Source: Euryarchaeota archaeon TMED117 (lineage in GTDB: Archaea > Thermoplasmatota > Poseidoniia > Poseidoniales > Poseidoniaceae). Taken from it: a stretch of 37,519 bases of DNA. Both the position numbers and the translations under genes were made by a program. Below, piece by piece: positions 8,219 to 14,651 of the stretch. Positions within the stretch are counted from its first letter, which is position 1, and the number at the start of each line of letters is the position of its first letter. Under the pieces are notes generated by a model. The model was not told the DNA's origin, searched no databases, and saw only the letters and a program-made list of their open reading frames with translations. Location: positions 1 to 37,519 of the forward strand of contig NHFS02000036.1 of the NCBI GenBank assembly GCA_002171315.2, written 5' to 3'.

Positions 8219-8785
8219 ATGACAACTAGAAAAGAAGCTGAAAATGCGGTACATACACTGCTAAAATATTTGGAAACCGATTCACAGAGAGAAGGACTGA
8301 TGAGGACTCCCGAGCGAGTTATCGATTCTTGGGATGAAATATTTAGTGGTTACAAAACCAATCCTGAAGAGATTCTCGAAGCCACATTCAATGCTGAAGG
8401 ATATGATGGTATTGTTTTACTTAGTAATATTGAGTTTCACTCTACATGTGAACATCATCTCCAACCGTTTTCAGGAAAGGCACACGTAGCATACATTCCA
8501 GTAGACCGCATTGTGGGAATCTCAAAGCTTGCACGAATTGTAGATCATCATGCGCTAAGATTGCAAAACCAAGAAAGAATCACAAATGGAGTTGCAGATG
8601 ATTTAGTCAAACATTTATCACCACTTGGTGCTGCTGTAATTGTTCAAGCAGCACATGGTTGCATGCGTTGTAGAGGCGTAAAGAAACAAAATGCAATTAT
8701 GACCACCAGTTCTATGCGAGGAGTATTCTTCGATAAACAAGAAGCACGTAGTGAATTAATGCAACTTATCTCAGATTCAAATTAG
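8219..8785 (+). CDS. folE: GTP cyclohydrolase I (type IA)
   Basis: Converts GTP to 7,8-dihydroneopterin triphosphate, the entry step to preQ0 and pterins. The 188-aa protein shows REGLMRTPERVIDSWDEIFSGY near residues 22-43, zinc and catalytic residues in FHSTCEHHLQPFSGKAHVAYIP, the segment VGISKLARIVDHHALRLQNQE and the second zinc Cys in AAHGCMRCRGV. This is the classical zinc type, not the MptA/FolE2 type common in euryarchaea. ATG 8219 is preceded by GGTGA at 6 bases; ATG 8213, overlapping the RHH stop, would add two residues. The context with queE, queC and queD assigns it to preQ0 synthesis. Confidence 0.95.
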   Translation: MTTRKEAENAVHTLLKYLETDSQREGLMRTPERVIDSWDEIFSGYKTNPEEILEATFNAEGYDGIVLLSNIEFHSTCEHHLQPFSGKAHVAYIPVDRIVGISKLARIVDHHALRLQNQERITNGVADDLVKHLSPLGAAVIVQAAHGCMRCRGVKKQNAIMTTSSMRGVFFDKQEARSELMQLISDSN

Positions 8786-8795
8786 GAAGGATTCT

Positions 8796-9449
8796 ATGGA
8801 ACAATGTTCTCTTTCTGGTGATGAAGTGATGGATGATCCGTCTGATTTAGCCAAAGAGTATCCTATTGTCGAAATATTTCACTCTGTTCAAGGCGAAGGA
8901 TTTCATGCAGGAATACCACATATATTTGTTCGATTTGGGTCATGCAATCTTCGTTGTTCTTGGTGCGATACAGATTTTGACACATATAGTAATATGACTG
9001 CTATCGATATACTTGGAGAAATTTTGAAATTTGATTGCAAGCGAATAATCTTCACAGGAGGTGAGCCGATGCTTCAGGATTTATGGCCGTTACATCGGCT
9101 ATTGAAGCGAAGAGGGTATGCGCTTTCAATAGAAAGTAACGGAACCATTGATATTCCTGATGGATTGCTTGATTGGATTTGTATTTCTCCTAAAGATCAA
9201 ATGTATCCGAATGTTGCTATCAGGCAAAGAAATGGTGATGAAATGAAAGTGGTCTATTGTGGCCAAGATCTCTCGATGTATGATTCATTAAAGAATGGAT
9301 TTGAAAATTTATTTCTGCAACCATGTTACATCGACACAGATACAATTGAAGAGAATGGAACTACATTCCAAATTACTGAAGAAATTGTAAAGAAAAACCC
9401 TGAGTGGAGACTTTCACTTCAAACACATAAATGGATGGGGATTCTATGA
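8796..9449 (+). CDS. queE: 7-carboxy-7-deazaguanine synthase (radical SAM)
   Basis: Radical S-adenosylmethionine enzyme that contracts 6-carboxytetrahydropterin to 7-carboxy-7-deazaguanine. In 217 aa: substrate strand EIFHSVQGEGFHAGIPHIFVR near residues 26-46, the Fe4S4 ligands in the CxxxCxxC motif CNLRCSWC near 51-58 followed by DTDFDTY, the SAM-binding IIFTGGEPMLQ near 84-94 and ESNGT. Like other QueE proteins it is a minimal radical SAM fold. GGAAGG lies 5 bases before ATG 8796. Its last bases overlap the queC start (ATGA). Confidence 0.95.
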   Translation: MEQCSLSGDEVMDDPSDLAKEYPIVEIFHSVQGEGFHAGIPHIFVRFGSCNLRCSWCDTDFDTYSNMTAIDILGEILKFDCKRIIFTGGEPMLQDLWPLHRLLKRRGYALSIESNGTIDIPDGLLDWICISPKDQMYPNVAIRQRNGDEMKVVYCGQDLSMYDSLKNGFENLFLQPCYIDTDTIEENGTTFQITEEIVKKNPEWRLSLQTHKWMGIL

Positions 9450-10234
9450 AACACGTCGTATTAGCCCTTAGCGGTGGTATGGATTCAACGTGTCTTTTGA
9501 TGCATTACCTAGCCAATGGATATCAAGCAACATGTATTTCATACGTTTATGGCCAGAAGCATGCGATTGAAATAGAGAAAGCAAAAGAGACAATCGAATT
9601 GTGTAGAAAAAATCTGCATATTATCAATCATCATATCGTTGATCTATCTCCTGCGATGAAACTCTTTGATTCTGCCCTAACTTCAGATGATCAAGAAATA
9701 CCAACAGGCCATTATGAAGAGGAGCAAATGAAGTTGACAGTCGTACCAAACCGAAATGCTATCTTCGCTTCCATACTGTATGGTTTCGCTCTATCCAAAG
9801 CCAAACAATCAGGAGAAAATGTTGTCTTGGCTTTAGGCGTACATAGTGGAGATCACGCCATCTATCCTGATTGTCGTCCTGAATTTTACCAATCACTTCA
9901 TGAAGCTTTTAAAATTGGGAATTGGGATCATGATCTTGTAGAATTTGATTTACCGTTCATCAACGGGGATAAGGAAACTATCCTCCGCGATGCATTAGAT
10001 TCAACCACAAAACTAGGGTTCGATTTTGATGCTGTTCTAACCAACACCATAACATCGTATAATCCAGATAGAGATGGTAGAAGTTCTGGTACAAGTGGAT
10101 CAGATATTGAACGAATTCTCGCCTTTCATGCAATAGGAAGAAAAGATCCTATTGAATATGTTAAACCGTGGAAAAACATTCTTTCAAATGCCCTTGCAAT
10201 CGAAGAGAAATTCAAAGGTGATATGCATGGGTGA
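9446..10234 (+). CDS. queC: 7-cyano-7-deazaguanine (preQ0) synthase
   Basis: ATP-dependent enzyme that turns 7-carboxy-7-deazaguanine and ammonia into preQ0. The 262-aa protein has the PP-loop ALSGGMDSTC near residues 7-16, the YVYGQKH strand, VPNRNAIFASI, the GVHSGDHAIYPDCRPEF signature and a C-terminal region. The usual four-Cys zinc site near the C terminus (CYxG...CGxCxxC) is not visible: the last third contains no cysteine cluster, reading SYNPDRDGRSSGTSGSD and then HAIGRKDPIEYV. ATG 9446 overlaps the queE stop; an earlier in-frame ATG (9431) adds five residues. It overlaps msrB by 8 bases. Confidence 0.92.
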   Translation: MKHVVLALSGGMDSTCLLMHYLANGYQATCISYVYGQKHAIEIEKAKETIELCRKNLHIINHHIVDLSPAMKLFDSALTSDDQEIPTGHYEEEQMKLTVVPNRNAIFASILYGFALSKAKQSGENVVLALGVHSGDHAIYPDCRPEFYQSLHEAFKIGNWDHDLVEFDLPFINGDKETILRDALDSTTKLGFDFDAVLTNTITSYNPDRDGRSSGTSGSDIERILAFHAIGRKDPIEYVKPWKNILSNALAIEEKFKGDMHG

Positions 10235-10616
10235 TAAATGGAAAAACCAAATTGAAGGGTTATCTGAAATGGCTTTTTATGTTACTCAGCAAAATGGGAC
10301 TGAAAGACCATTCACTGGTATTTTAAACAAAGAAAATAGGAAAGGTGATTATTCATGTATTGTATGTGGAACCTTGTTATTCACTGACCAAATGAAATTC
10401 GATTCAGGATGTGGATGGCCTGCCTTCCACTCAGAAGACTCCAATGCATGTATTTCTAGAATAATTGATGTTACTCATGGTATGGTCCGAACAGAAGTAC
10501 GATGTGGCACATGCGATGCTCATTTGGGTCACGTCTTCAAAGACGGACCTAGAAAGCACGGAGGAGAGCGGTATTGTATCAACAGTGCTGCAATGCAATT
10601 TGAGGTGAAAGAATGA
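10227..10616 (+). CDS. msrB: Peptide-methionine (R)-S-oxide reductase MsrB
   Basis: Reduces methionine-R-sulfoxide in proteins, using thioredoxin or a similar donor. In 129 aa: an N-terminal helix, GTERPFTGIL, zinc ligands C44/C47 (CIVCG) paired with the later CGTCDAHLGHVF, the FDSGCGWPAFH segment, and the catalytic Cys in ERYCINSAAMQF. Length is normal for stand-alone MsrB. ATG 10227 has AAAGGTGAT just upstream; it starts inside queC and its stop overlaps the queD ATG. Its place inside a preQ0 operon is unusual; no chemical step in preQ0 synthesis is known to need it. Confidence 0.95.
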   Translation: MGDKWKNQIEGLSEMAFYVTQQNGTERPFTGILNKENRKGDYSCIVCGTLLFTDQMKFDSGCGWPAFHSEDSNACISRIIDVTHGMVRTEVRCGTCDAHLGHVFKDGPRKHGGERYCINSAAMQFEVKE

Positions 10617-11062
10617 CAACACGAATACGACGATATGTAGAAACTGATACTGGTCATCGAGTACCAAATCACAAGAGCAAGTGCAGACATTTCCATGGAC
10701 ATCGATATCGGTTTGAAGCTGAGATTGAAGGTGACATCATCGATACCCCAGGCGTTAGTGAAGAAGGTATGCTCATGGATTTTTCTGACGTTAGTCAAAT
10801 CCTGATGGAGCATATTCATGATGTCGTTGATCATGCATTCATTGTATACTCAGAAGATAAAGAAGCCCGCATTGCTTTATCACATCTGGATTCAAACCAT
10901 AGAACATTTGTCGTTCCATTTATTCCGACCGCTGAAAACTTAGCGAAGTGGGCTTTTGAACAAGTTGAACCACACATCAAAAATTCTTATGGAACTTCAT
11001 TGAAACTTGTTGCAATGCATGTACGTGAGACCCCGAAAAGTTGGGCTTCATGGGCACCGTAG
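10613..11062 (+). CDS. queD: 6-carboxy-5,6,7,8-tetrahydropterin synthase
   Basis: Converts dihydroneopterin triphosphate from FolE to 6-carboxytetrahydropterin, the QueE substrate. The 149-aa protein has the zinc site around GHRVPN and FHGHRYRFEAEI, a catalytic Cys in KSKCRHFHGH, GMLMDFSDV, the DHAFIV segment, PTAENLAKW with the substrate Glu and the end VRETPKSWASW. The YrdC-free, single-domain T-fold agrees with QueD rather than PTPS-I. It closes the operon: its stop directly abuts the stop of the opposing methylase gene. Confidence 0.93.
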   Translation: MTTRIRRYVETDTGHRVPNHKSKCRHFHGHRYRFEAEIEGDIIDTPGVSEEGMLMDFSDVSQILMEHIHDVVDHAFIVYSEDKEARIALSHLDSNHRTFVVPFIPTAENLAKWAFEQVEPHIKNSYGTSLKLVAMHVRETPKSWASWAP

Positions 11063-11899
11063 TTATTCTTCTTCACGTAGTACTTTGCGTCTTCTAGATG
11101 CACGCCAGTCATCATTACCAGAGACAAAGGAAAGAGCTGTAGCTGCATCTACCAATCCGCCAATCATTCTATTGGCCTCATCTCGAAGGAGACCTGAGCG
11201 TTGTAATGATCGAATCATTGAATGACTGAACGATTTTCTTCTCTCATCTCCTCCGGGCAAATTTTTTGCAATATCCATGATCGCTTTTCGCAGTATATTG
11301 CGCTGCTCGGACGAGATGCCACGTTCTAAAGGAACAATTGATGGCAACGCAACATCCTTGCCTTGATTTGCAAGAACTCTATGACGATGTAATTCATAGG
11401 TCAATGTATGAACTGCATGACTTAGGTTCGTGATTGGATATCCTTCCCATGTTGGAAGAGTTACCAGATAATCACAATTGAGTAAATCATCTTCATCCAG
11501 ACCTTTTCCTTCTTCACCAAAAACAAGTGCAACCGATTCTGTGTGCATTGACATTCGTTCTGAAAGTTCCCAAGGATAGACGAAATGTCGCATTTGTGTC
11601 TTTGAGCCAACTTCACGCTTACCAGAGGTTCCTACAACTATTGAACAATCGGAAACTGCATCATTGAAAGATGAAAATACTTCACAAGTATCGAGAACCC
11701 TTCCTGCATGTTTCGCACGGTTTCGTGCTTCGATATCATCTGGGCTACACTGTGGATTCACAAGCCTAAGTTGATCATAACCATGGTTCAAAAGGGATCG
11801 GCATACCGCACCAAGATTTCCTGGATGTTGAATGCCAACGAGTACAATCACAAGATTATACGGAGATGAAGGCAAAGGCAGGTCACTTCGATCACCCAT
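11063..11899 (-). CDS. trmJ: SpoU/SPOUT family RNA 2'-O-methyltransferase (TrmJ-like)
   Basis: Predicted SAM-dependent 2'-O-methylase of tRNA or rRNA. In 278 aa from ATG 11899: motif 1 VGIQHPGNLGAVCRSLLNHG near residues 20-38, the catalytic-region Arg in RNRAKHAG, motif 2 ALVFGEEGKGLDEDDL and motif 3 VTLPTWEGYPITNLSHAV, forming the trefoil knot. A ~100-residue C-terminal helical extension follows, as in archaeal TrmJ (2'-O-methylation of tRNA position 32). The frame is open further upstream, but ATG 11899 overlaps the preceding stop (TAATG), which fits the operon. The exact target is inferred. Confidence 0.88.
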   Translation of the reverse strand: MGDRSDLPLPSSPYNLVIVLVGIQHPGNLGAVCRSLLNHGYDQLRLVNPQCSPDDIEARNRAKHAGRVLDTCEVFSSFNDAVSDCSIVVGTSGKREVGSKTQMRHFVYPWELSERMSMHTESVALVFGEEGKGLDEDDLLNCDYLVTLPTWEGYPITNLSHAVHTLTYELHRHRVLANQGKDVALPSIVPLERGISSEQRNILRKAIMDIAKNLPGGDERRKSFSHSMIRSLQRSGLLRDEANRMIGGLVDAATALSFVSGNDDWRASRRRKVLREEE

Positions 11900-12138
11900 T
11901 ACTTCTCCTCCATTTTGGTTAAATATTCGGCAATCCAAACGGGATTACATGCCTGATAAATAAAAAATAAAAATCCACCTGATTGACGATCCTGCATAAC
12001 GAGTGAGCGTCTTCGTACACTATGTTGGTTCCGTAGATGAAGAATCAATAACTCAAGATCTTCTGGATTGTCTCCATGAACAGATACAGGTGTTCGATTC
12101 CAATCAACCCAAATGGGCAAAGAACCGACTCCAATCAA
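11899..12138 (-). CDS. Small hypothetical protein in ribosomal operon (TTG start)
   Basis: Not recognised. A 79-aa frame fills the gap between S17e and the RNA methylase, starting at TTG inside the S17e stop (TTGA) and ending in TAATG where the methylase starts, so both junctions look translationally coupled. The sequence has a Trp-containing start (LPIWVDWNRTPVSV), an Arg-rich middle (HLRNQHSVRRRSLVMQDRQ) and a hydrophobic C-terminal stretch (GGFLFFIYQACNPVWIAEYL). Coding is supported by exact fit rather than homology. Confidence 0.6.
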   Translation of the reverse strand: MIGVGSLPIWVDWNRTPVSVHGDNPEDLELLILHLRNQHSVRRRSLVMQDRQSGGFLFFIYQACNPVWIAEYLTKMEEK

Positions 12139-12326
12139 TCAGTACGACGTTGGCGGTAACGTGTAACGTAACCAGCAATCCAATTTCGTAATTTCTTCGT
12201 ACTAACGTCTGTTAGTTCACCAACCATAATTTTATTGTGATCGAAATCATCTGTAAATTTCTCACCATGTTCTTCAACAAGTCGAATGGCTCTGATTTTG
12301 ATAAAACTTGGACGAATATTTCCCAT
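12135..12326 (-). CDS. rps17e: 30S ribosomal protein S17e
   Basis: A 63-aa archaeal/eukaryal-type small-subunit protein. Seen: MGNIRPSFIKIRAIRLVE, DDFDHNKIMVGELTDVSTK and KLRNWIAGYVTRYR, the recognisable S17e pattern and length. It follows L31e by two bases on the minus strand and a GGAGG sequence precedes ATG 12326. Confidence 0.93.
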   Translation of the reverse strand: MGNIRPSFIKIRAIRLVEEHGEKFTDDFDHNKIMVGELTDVSTKKLRNWIAGYVTRYRQRRTD

Positions 12327-12328
12327 AC

Positions 12329-12607
12329 TTATGCCTCCACATACAATTTGACTTCGATAGGGATGTCAGGTTCATCGTGACGAATAACTGTCAGTTTGAT
12401 TTTACGCGGTGGATTTTCAATTCCGCGCTCCCAGATTTTCTCATTCACTTCAGGATCGATGTAAATCTCTTCTTCAGGAAGTACTTTGAGATGACGAATG
12501 ACTTCATCTTTGATGATTTGAATAGCACGAGGAGCACGCTTGTAGCGTGTAATATTCCATGCCTTTCTAAGTGGTACGATAAGTTCGGATGTTGCTGCTC
12601 TTGCCAT
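12329..12607 (-). CDS. rpl31e: 50S ribosomal protein L31e
   Basis: Large-subunit protein of archaea and eukaryotes, located near the exit tunnel. Seen: ELIVPLRKAWNITRYKRAPRA, IQIIKDEVIRHLKV, then IYIDPEVNEKIWERGIENPP and KIKLTVIRHD, matching L31e; 92 aa is normal. Two adjacent ATGs exist (12610 and 12607); GAGGTGAT is better spaced for 12607. It lies between L39e and S17e in one operon. Confidence 0.95.
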   Translation of the reverse strand: MARAATSELIVPLRKAWNITRYKRAPRAIQIIKDEVIRHLKVLPEEEIYIDPEVNEKIWERGIENPPRKIKLTVIRHDEPDIPIEVKLYVEA

Positions 12608-12616
12608 CATATCACC

Positions 12617-12772
12617 TCATCGTTGTAGTTTACTACGTCGCCAGTGGTGACGCTTTGGATGCGACACTGTGCTGCGGTTAGTCTTGAGCATGACCCATAC
12701 AGGTACACGTCGGTTTTGCTTTCCTGCCTTCATTAGGCGAATTTTCTTTGCTGCTGGTTTATTTTTTGACAT
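12617..12772 (-). CDS. rpl39e: 50S ribosomal protein L39e
   Basis: A 51-aa, very basic large-subunit protein with the family pattern SKNKPAAKKIRLMKAGKQNR and VPVWVMLKTNR followed by the RHHWRRSKL end. ATG 12772 gives the normal L39e length; the longer in-frame reading adds residues unlike the family. It sits 16 bases after the PDCD5-family gene and 9 before L31e, as in many archaeal operons. Confidence 0.95.
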   Translation of the reverse strand: MSKNKPAAKKIRLMKAGKQNRRVPVWVMLKTNRSTVSHPKRHHWRRSKLQR

Positions 12773-12788
12773 GTTCGAGCACCCCTCA

Positions 12789-13148
12789 TCAGATTCGACG
12801 GATAGACGCACTACGGCGGCTCTTGGATAGGTTTGTTAGGATTCTCTTTAGCTGTTCATCTGAAACAGGTATAGAGATTTTAGATTCTTGATGAAGGTTA
12901 ACAAGTTGCTTCTTGAGCAAATCCGCTCGGGCAGGATCGACCAATGAAACATTGGTTAATCGTCCTCTTGCTTCAGGCGACAGAATTTGGCGCATAGCGG
13001 AATCAAGTGCTTGTTGTTCAACAGCCTTGGCTTGTGATTCAACTTCTGCATCGGCTTGTTGCTGAGCTTGCTGGGCTAATTGTTGTTGAAGTTCTTGTTG
13101 GCGTCGTAGTCTGAACGCTTCTAGTTCTGAAGATGTGTTATCGACCAT
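12789..13148 (-). CDS. DNA-binding protein, PDCD5/TFAR19 family
   Basis: Archaeal homologue of the eukaryotic PDCD5 protein, 119 aa. Seen: N-terminal Gln-rich helix (RRQQELQQQLAQQAQQQ), then the conserved segment QILSPEARGRLTNVSLVDPA and helix DLLKKQLVNLHQESKI, ending ILTNLSKSRRSASIRRI. The family is a three-helix bundle that binds nucleic acid. ATG 13148 has a GGGTGG site upstream; a GTG at 13157 would add three residues. Found, as usual, just after S19e. Confidence 0.92.
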   Translation of the reverse strand: MVDNTSSELEAFRLRRQQELQQQLAQQAQQQADAEVESQAKAVEQQALDSAMRQILSPEARGRLTNVSLVDPARADLLKKQLVNLHQESKISIPVSDEQLKRILTNLSKSRRSASIRRI

Positions 13149-13171
13149 TGAAACCACCCACTCACTTCCAA

Positions 13172-13666
13172 TCAGTACTTATCGAGTCCTGGATATGCTG
13201 CTTCAACCTCAGGGCGAACTGCGAGAGCAACTTGATTCAAGAGTTTGTGACCGGCTGGCGTGATAATACGGCCAGAGTAAAGTTGGGTTGGTTCTCGATT
13301 TTCGTGTTCAATCAATCGTGCTGCTTGCATAACAACAAGTCCAGCGTCTTCGAGTTGTTGTAGAATAGCTCGGATGACTTTACGTGATCCAACTCCGGGT
13401 GTGTTTGGCTTGGAACCGTTGTTCTTACGGCCTCCGTATTCTTGAGAAAGAAGAGTAACACCAATTGGTCCTTGACGAGCGATCTTACGCAACATTGCTG
13501 CTCCACGGATGTGCCACCAGTCGGTTTGTGTTGGTGGGCGCTCTCGAGAGGAGCCAGTTTTTACAACATGAGCCCATTCCGGCATTGAAATCGAGGCATT
13601 GCTCTTCAATTGTTCAGCAAGAGCTGGAATCAAAAAGTTCGCAGGAACATCATAAAACGTCGTCAT
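13172..13666 (-). CDS. rps19e: 30S ribosomal protein S19e
   Basis: First gene of the translation operon. In 164 aa: TTFYDVPANFLIPALAEQLK at the start, PEWAHVVKTGSSRERPPT, DWWHIRGAAMLRKI, the GGRKNNGSKPNTPGVGSRK basic loop and IRAILQQLEDAGLVV, all typical of S19e. I chose ATG 13666 (MTTFYDV); an earlier in-frame ATG at 13681 would add five residues. Divergent from the membrane protein gene at 13734. Confidence 0.95.
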   Translation of the reverse strand: MTTFYDVPANFLIPALAEQLKSNASISMPEWAHVVKTGSSRERPPTQTDWWHIRGAAMLRKIARQGPIGVTLLSQEYGGRKNNGSKPNTPGVGSRKVIRAILQQLEDAGLVVMQAARLIEHENREPTQLYSGRIITPAGHKLLNQVALAVRPEVEAAYPGLDKY

Positions 13667-13700
13667 GTCTACACCAAGCAACCTTCCGACTTGTCTCCCC

Positions 13701-13715
13701 TATTTGAATAAAACG
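13701..13715. promoter_or_regulatory. Candidate divergent promoter region (TATA-like)
   Basis: The 67-base gap between the S19e start (minus) and the gene at 13734 (plus) contains TATTTGAATAAAACG. Read on the minus strand it gives GTTTTATTC, ~45 bases before the S19e ATG; on the plus strand AATAAAAC lies ~26 bases before ATG 13734, which would give a near leaderless transcript. Composition and spacing only. Confidence 0.35.
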
Positions 13716-13733
13716 GGCGAATCCGAGATTAAA

Positions 13734-14621
13734 ATGATGAGCATATTGTCCTTTGGACGAGTGCAAGTCTTCTTGAATCAGGCCCGTTTGGAAGGATTGA
13801 TGAAGAAGGCCTTAGCACAGAACCCCAACCTTCTCAGAACGTTGATTGGGCTCTCATTAACACTCATTTTTATGCTCTCCTATGCCGTTTATGGAGCGAC
13901 AGTTTCACCAAGTTACTATATTTATGAAACTGAGGCTACAAATACTGAATTTAATGAGATTGAATTGGATAAGCAGGTTATCGATAACGAAACGTACTGG
14001 ACAACAGTTCTTGATGTAGATGCTCAGAATCTGACTTGGGTAAACATGTCAATAGATGATTTGGCGTCCGGTGCGATTATTAAATTGTCAAACACAGCTA
14101 AACTCTACAGTCATCAATTTCTAGGAGTAGAAGATGCAAAGGTGACAGTGAATGGCGATAAAGTAGATTTCAGATGCTCAGAGCACTGCCAGCATAGTGA
14201 TACCATCGAAGTGGAATCTGAAGACTCCAGTATTGAATTACGTTCGCTTACATCAACCAATCCCGCCAGAAGATCGAATGGAACTGTGTATGCTGACAAC
14301 ATAGAGGAAGCAGAGCAAGAAGCGAGGAAAGAGATTGATCATTTGCACGGTTCACCGCAACTCATTATTGAAATAAAGGAGCCTGGGGACAAATCTGTCC
14401 AGCCGGTTATCGTGATTCATACAGTCAACGAAGAATTTTCATCTATCGAAGTGTATTCAATCGATGCTGCGACAGAATTTTTATGGGCTCTGGCTGCAGT
14501 AGTAGGTTGCTTTTCAATGGTGCTCATACCGTCTTTTACTGTTTACTTTGCAGCAAGAGCTAAGGATAAAAAACGAGAAGAAAAACTCAAGTTGGTCGAA
14601 TCAGAGACCGTTGACGAATAA
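13734..14621 (+). CDS. Membrane-anchored protein, two membrane segments
   Basis: Not recognised. A 295-aa protein with a positively charged start, one hydrophobic helix at residues ~33-55 (LLRTLIGLSLTLIFMLSYAV), an external domain of ~190 residues rich in Asp, Glu, Ser and Asn with two cysteines close together (RCSEHCQH), a second helix at ~245-270 and a highly charged tail (AKDKKREEKLKL). The topology suggests a loop domain outside the cell with both ends inside. I chose ATG 13734; the frame continues upstream to 13665 but that would cross into the S19e start. It runs 30 bases ahead of the large surface protein and may share its operon. Confidence 0.75.
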   Translation: MMSILSFGRVQVFLNQARLEGLMKKALAQNPNLLRTLIGLSLTLIFMLSYAVYGATVSPSYYIYETEATNTEFNEIELDKQVIDNETYWTTVLDVDAQNLTWVNMSIDDLASGAIIKLSNTAKLYSHQFLGVEDAKVTVNGDKVDFRCSEHCQHSDTIEVESEDSSIELRSLTSTNPARRSNGTVYADNIEEAEQEARKEIDHLHGSPQLIIEIKEPGDKSVQPVIVIHTVNEEFSSIEVYSIDAATEFLWALAAVVGCFSMVLIPSFTVYFAARAKDKKREEKLKLVESETVDE

Positions 14622-14651
14622 ATCAAATACGTCGAGGGCGAATACACGTTC

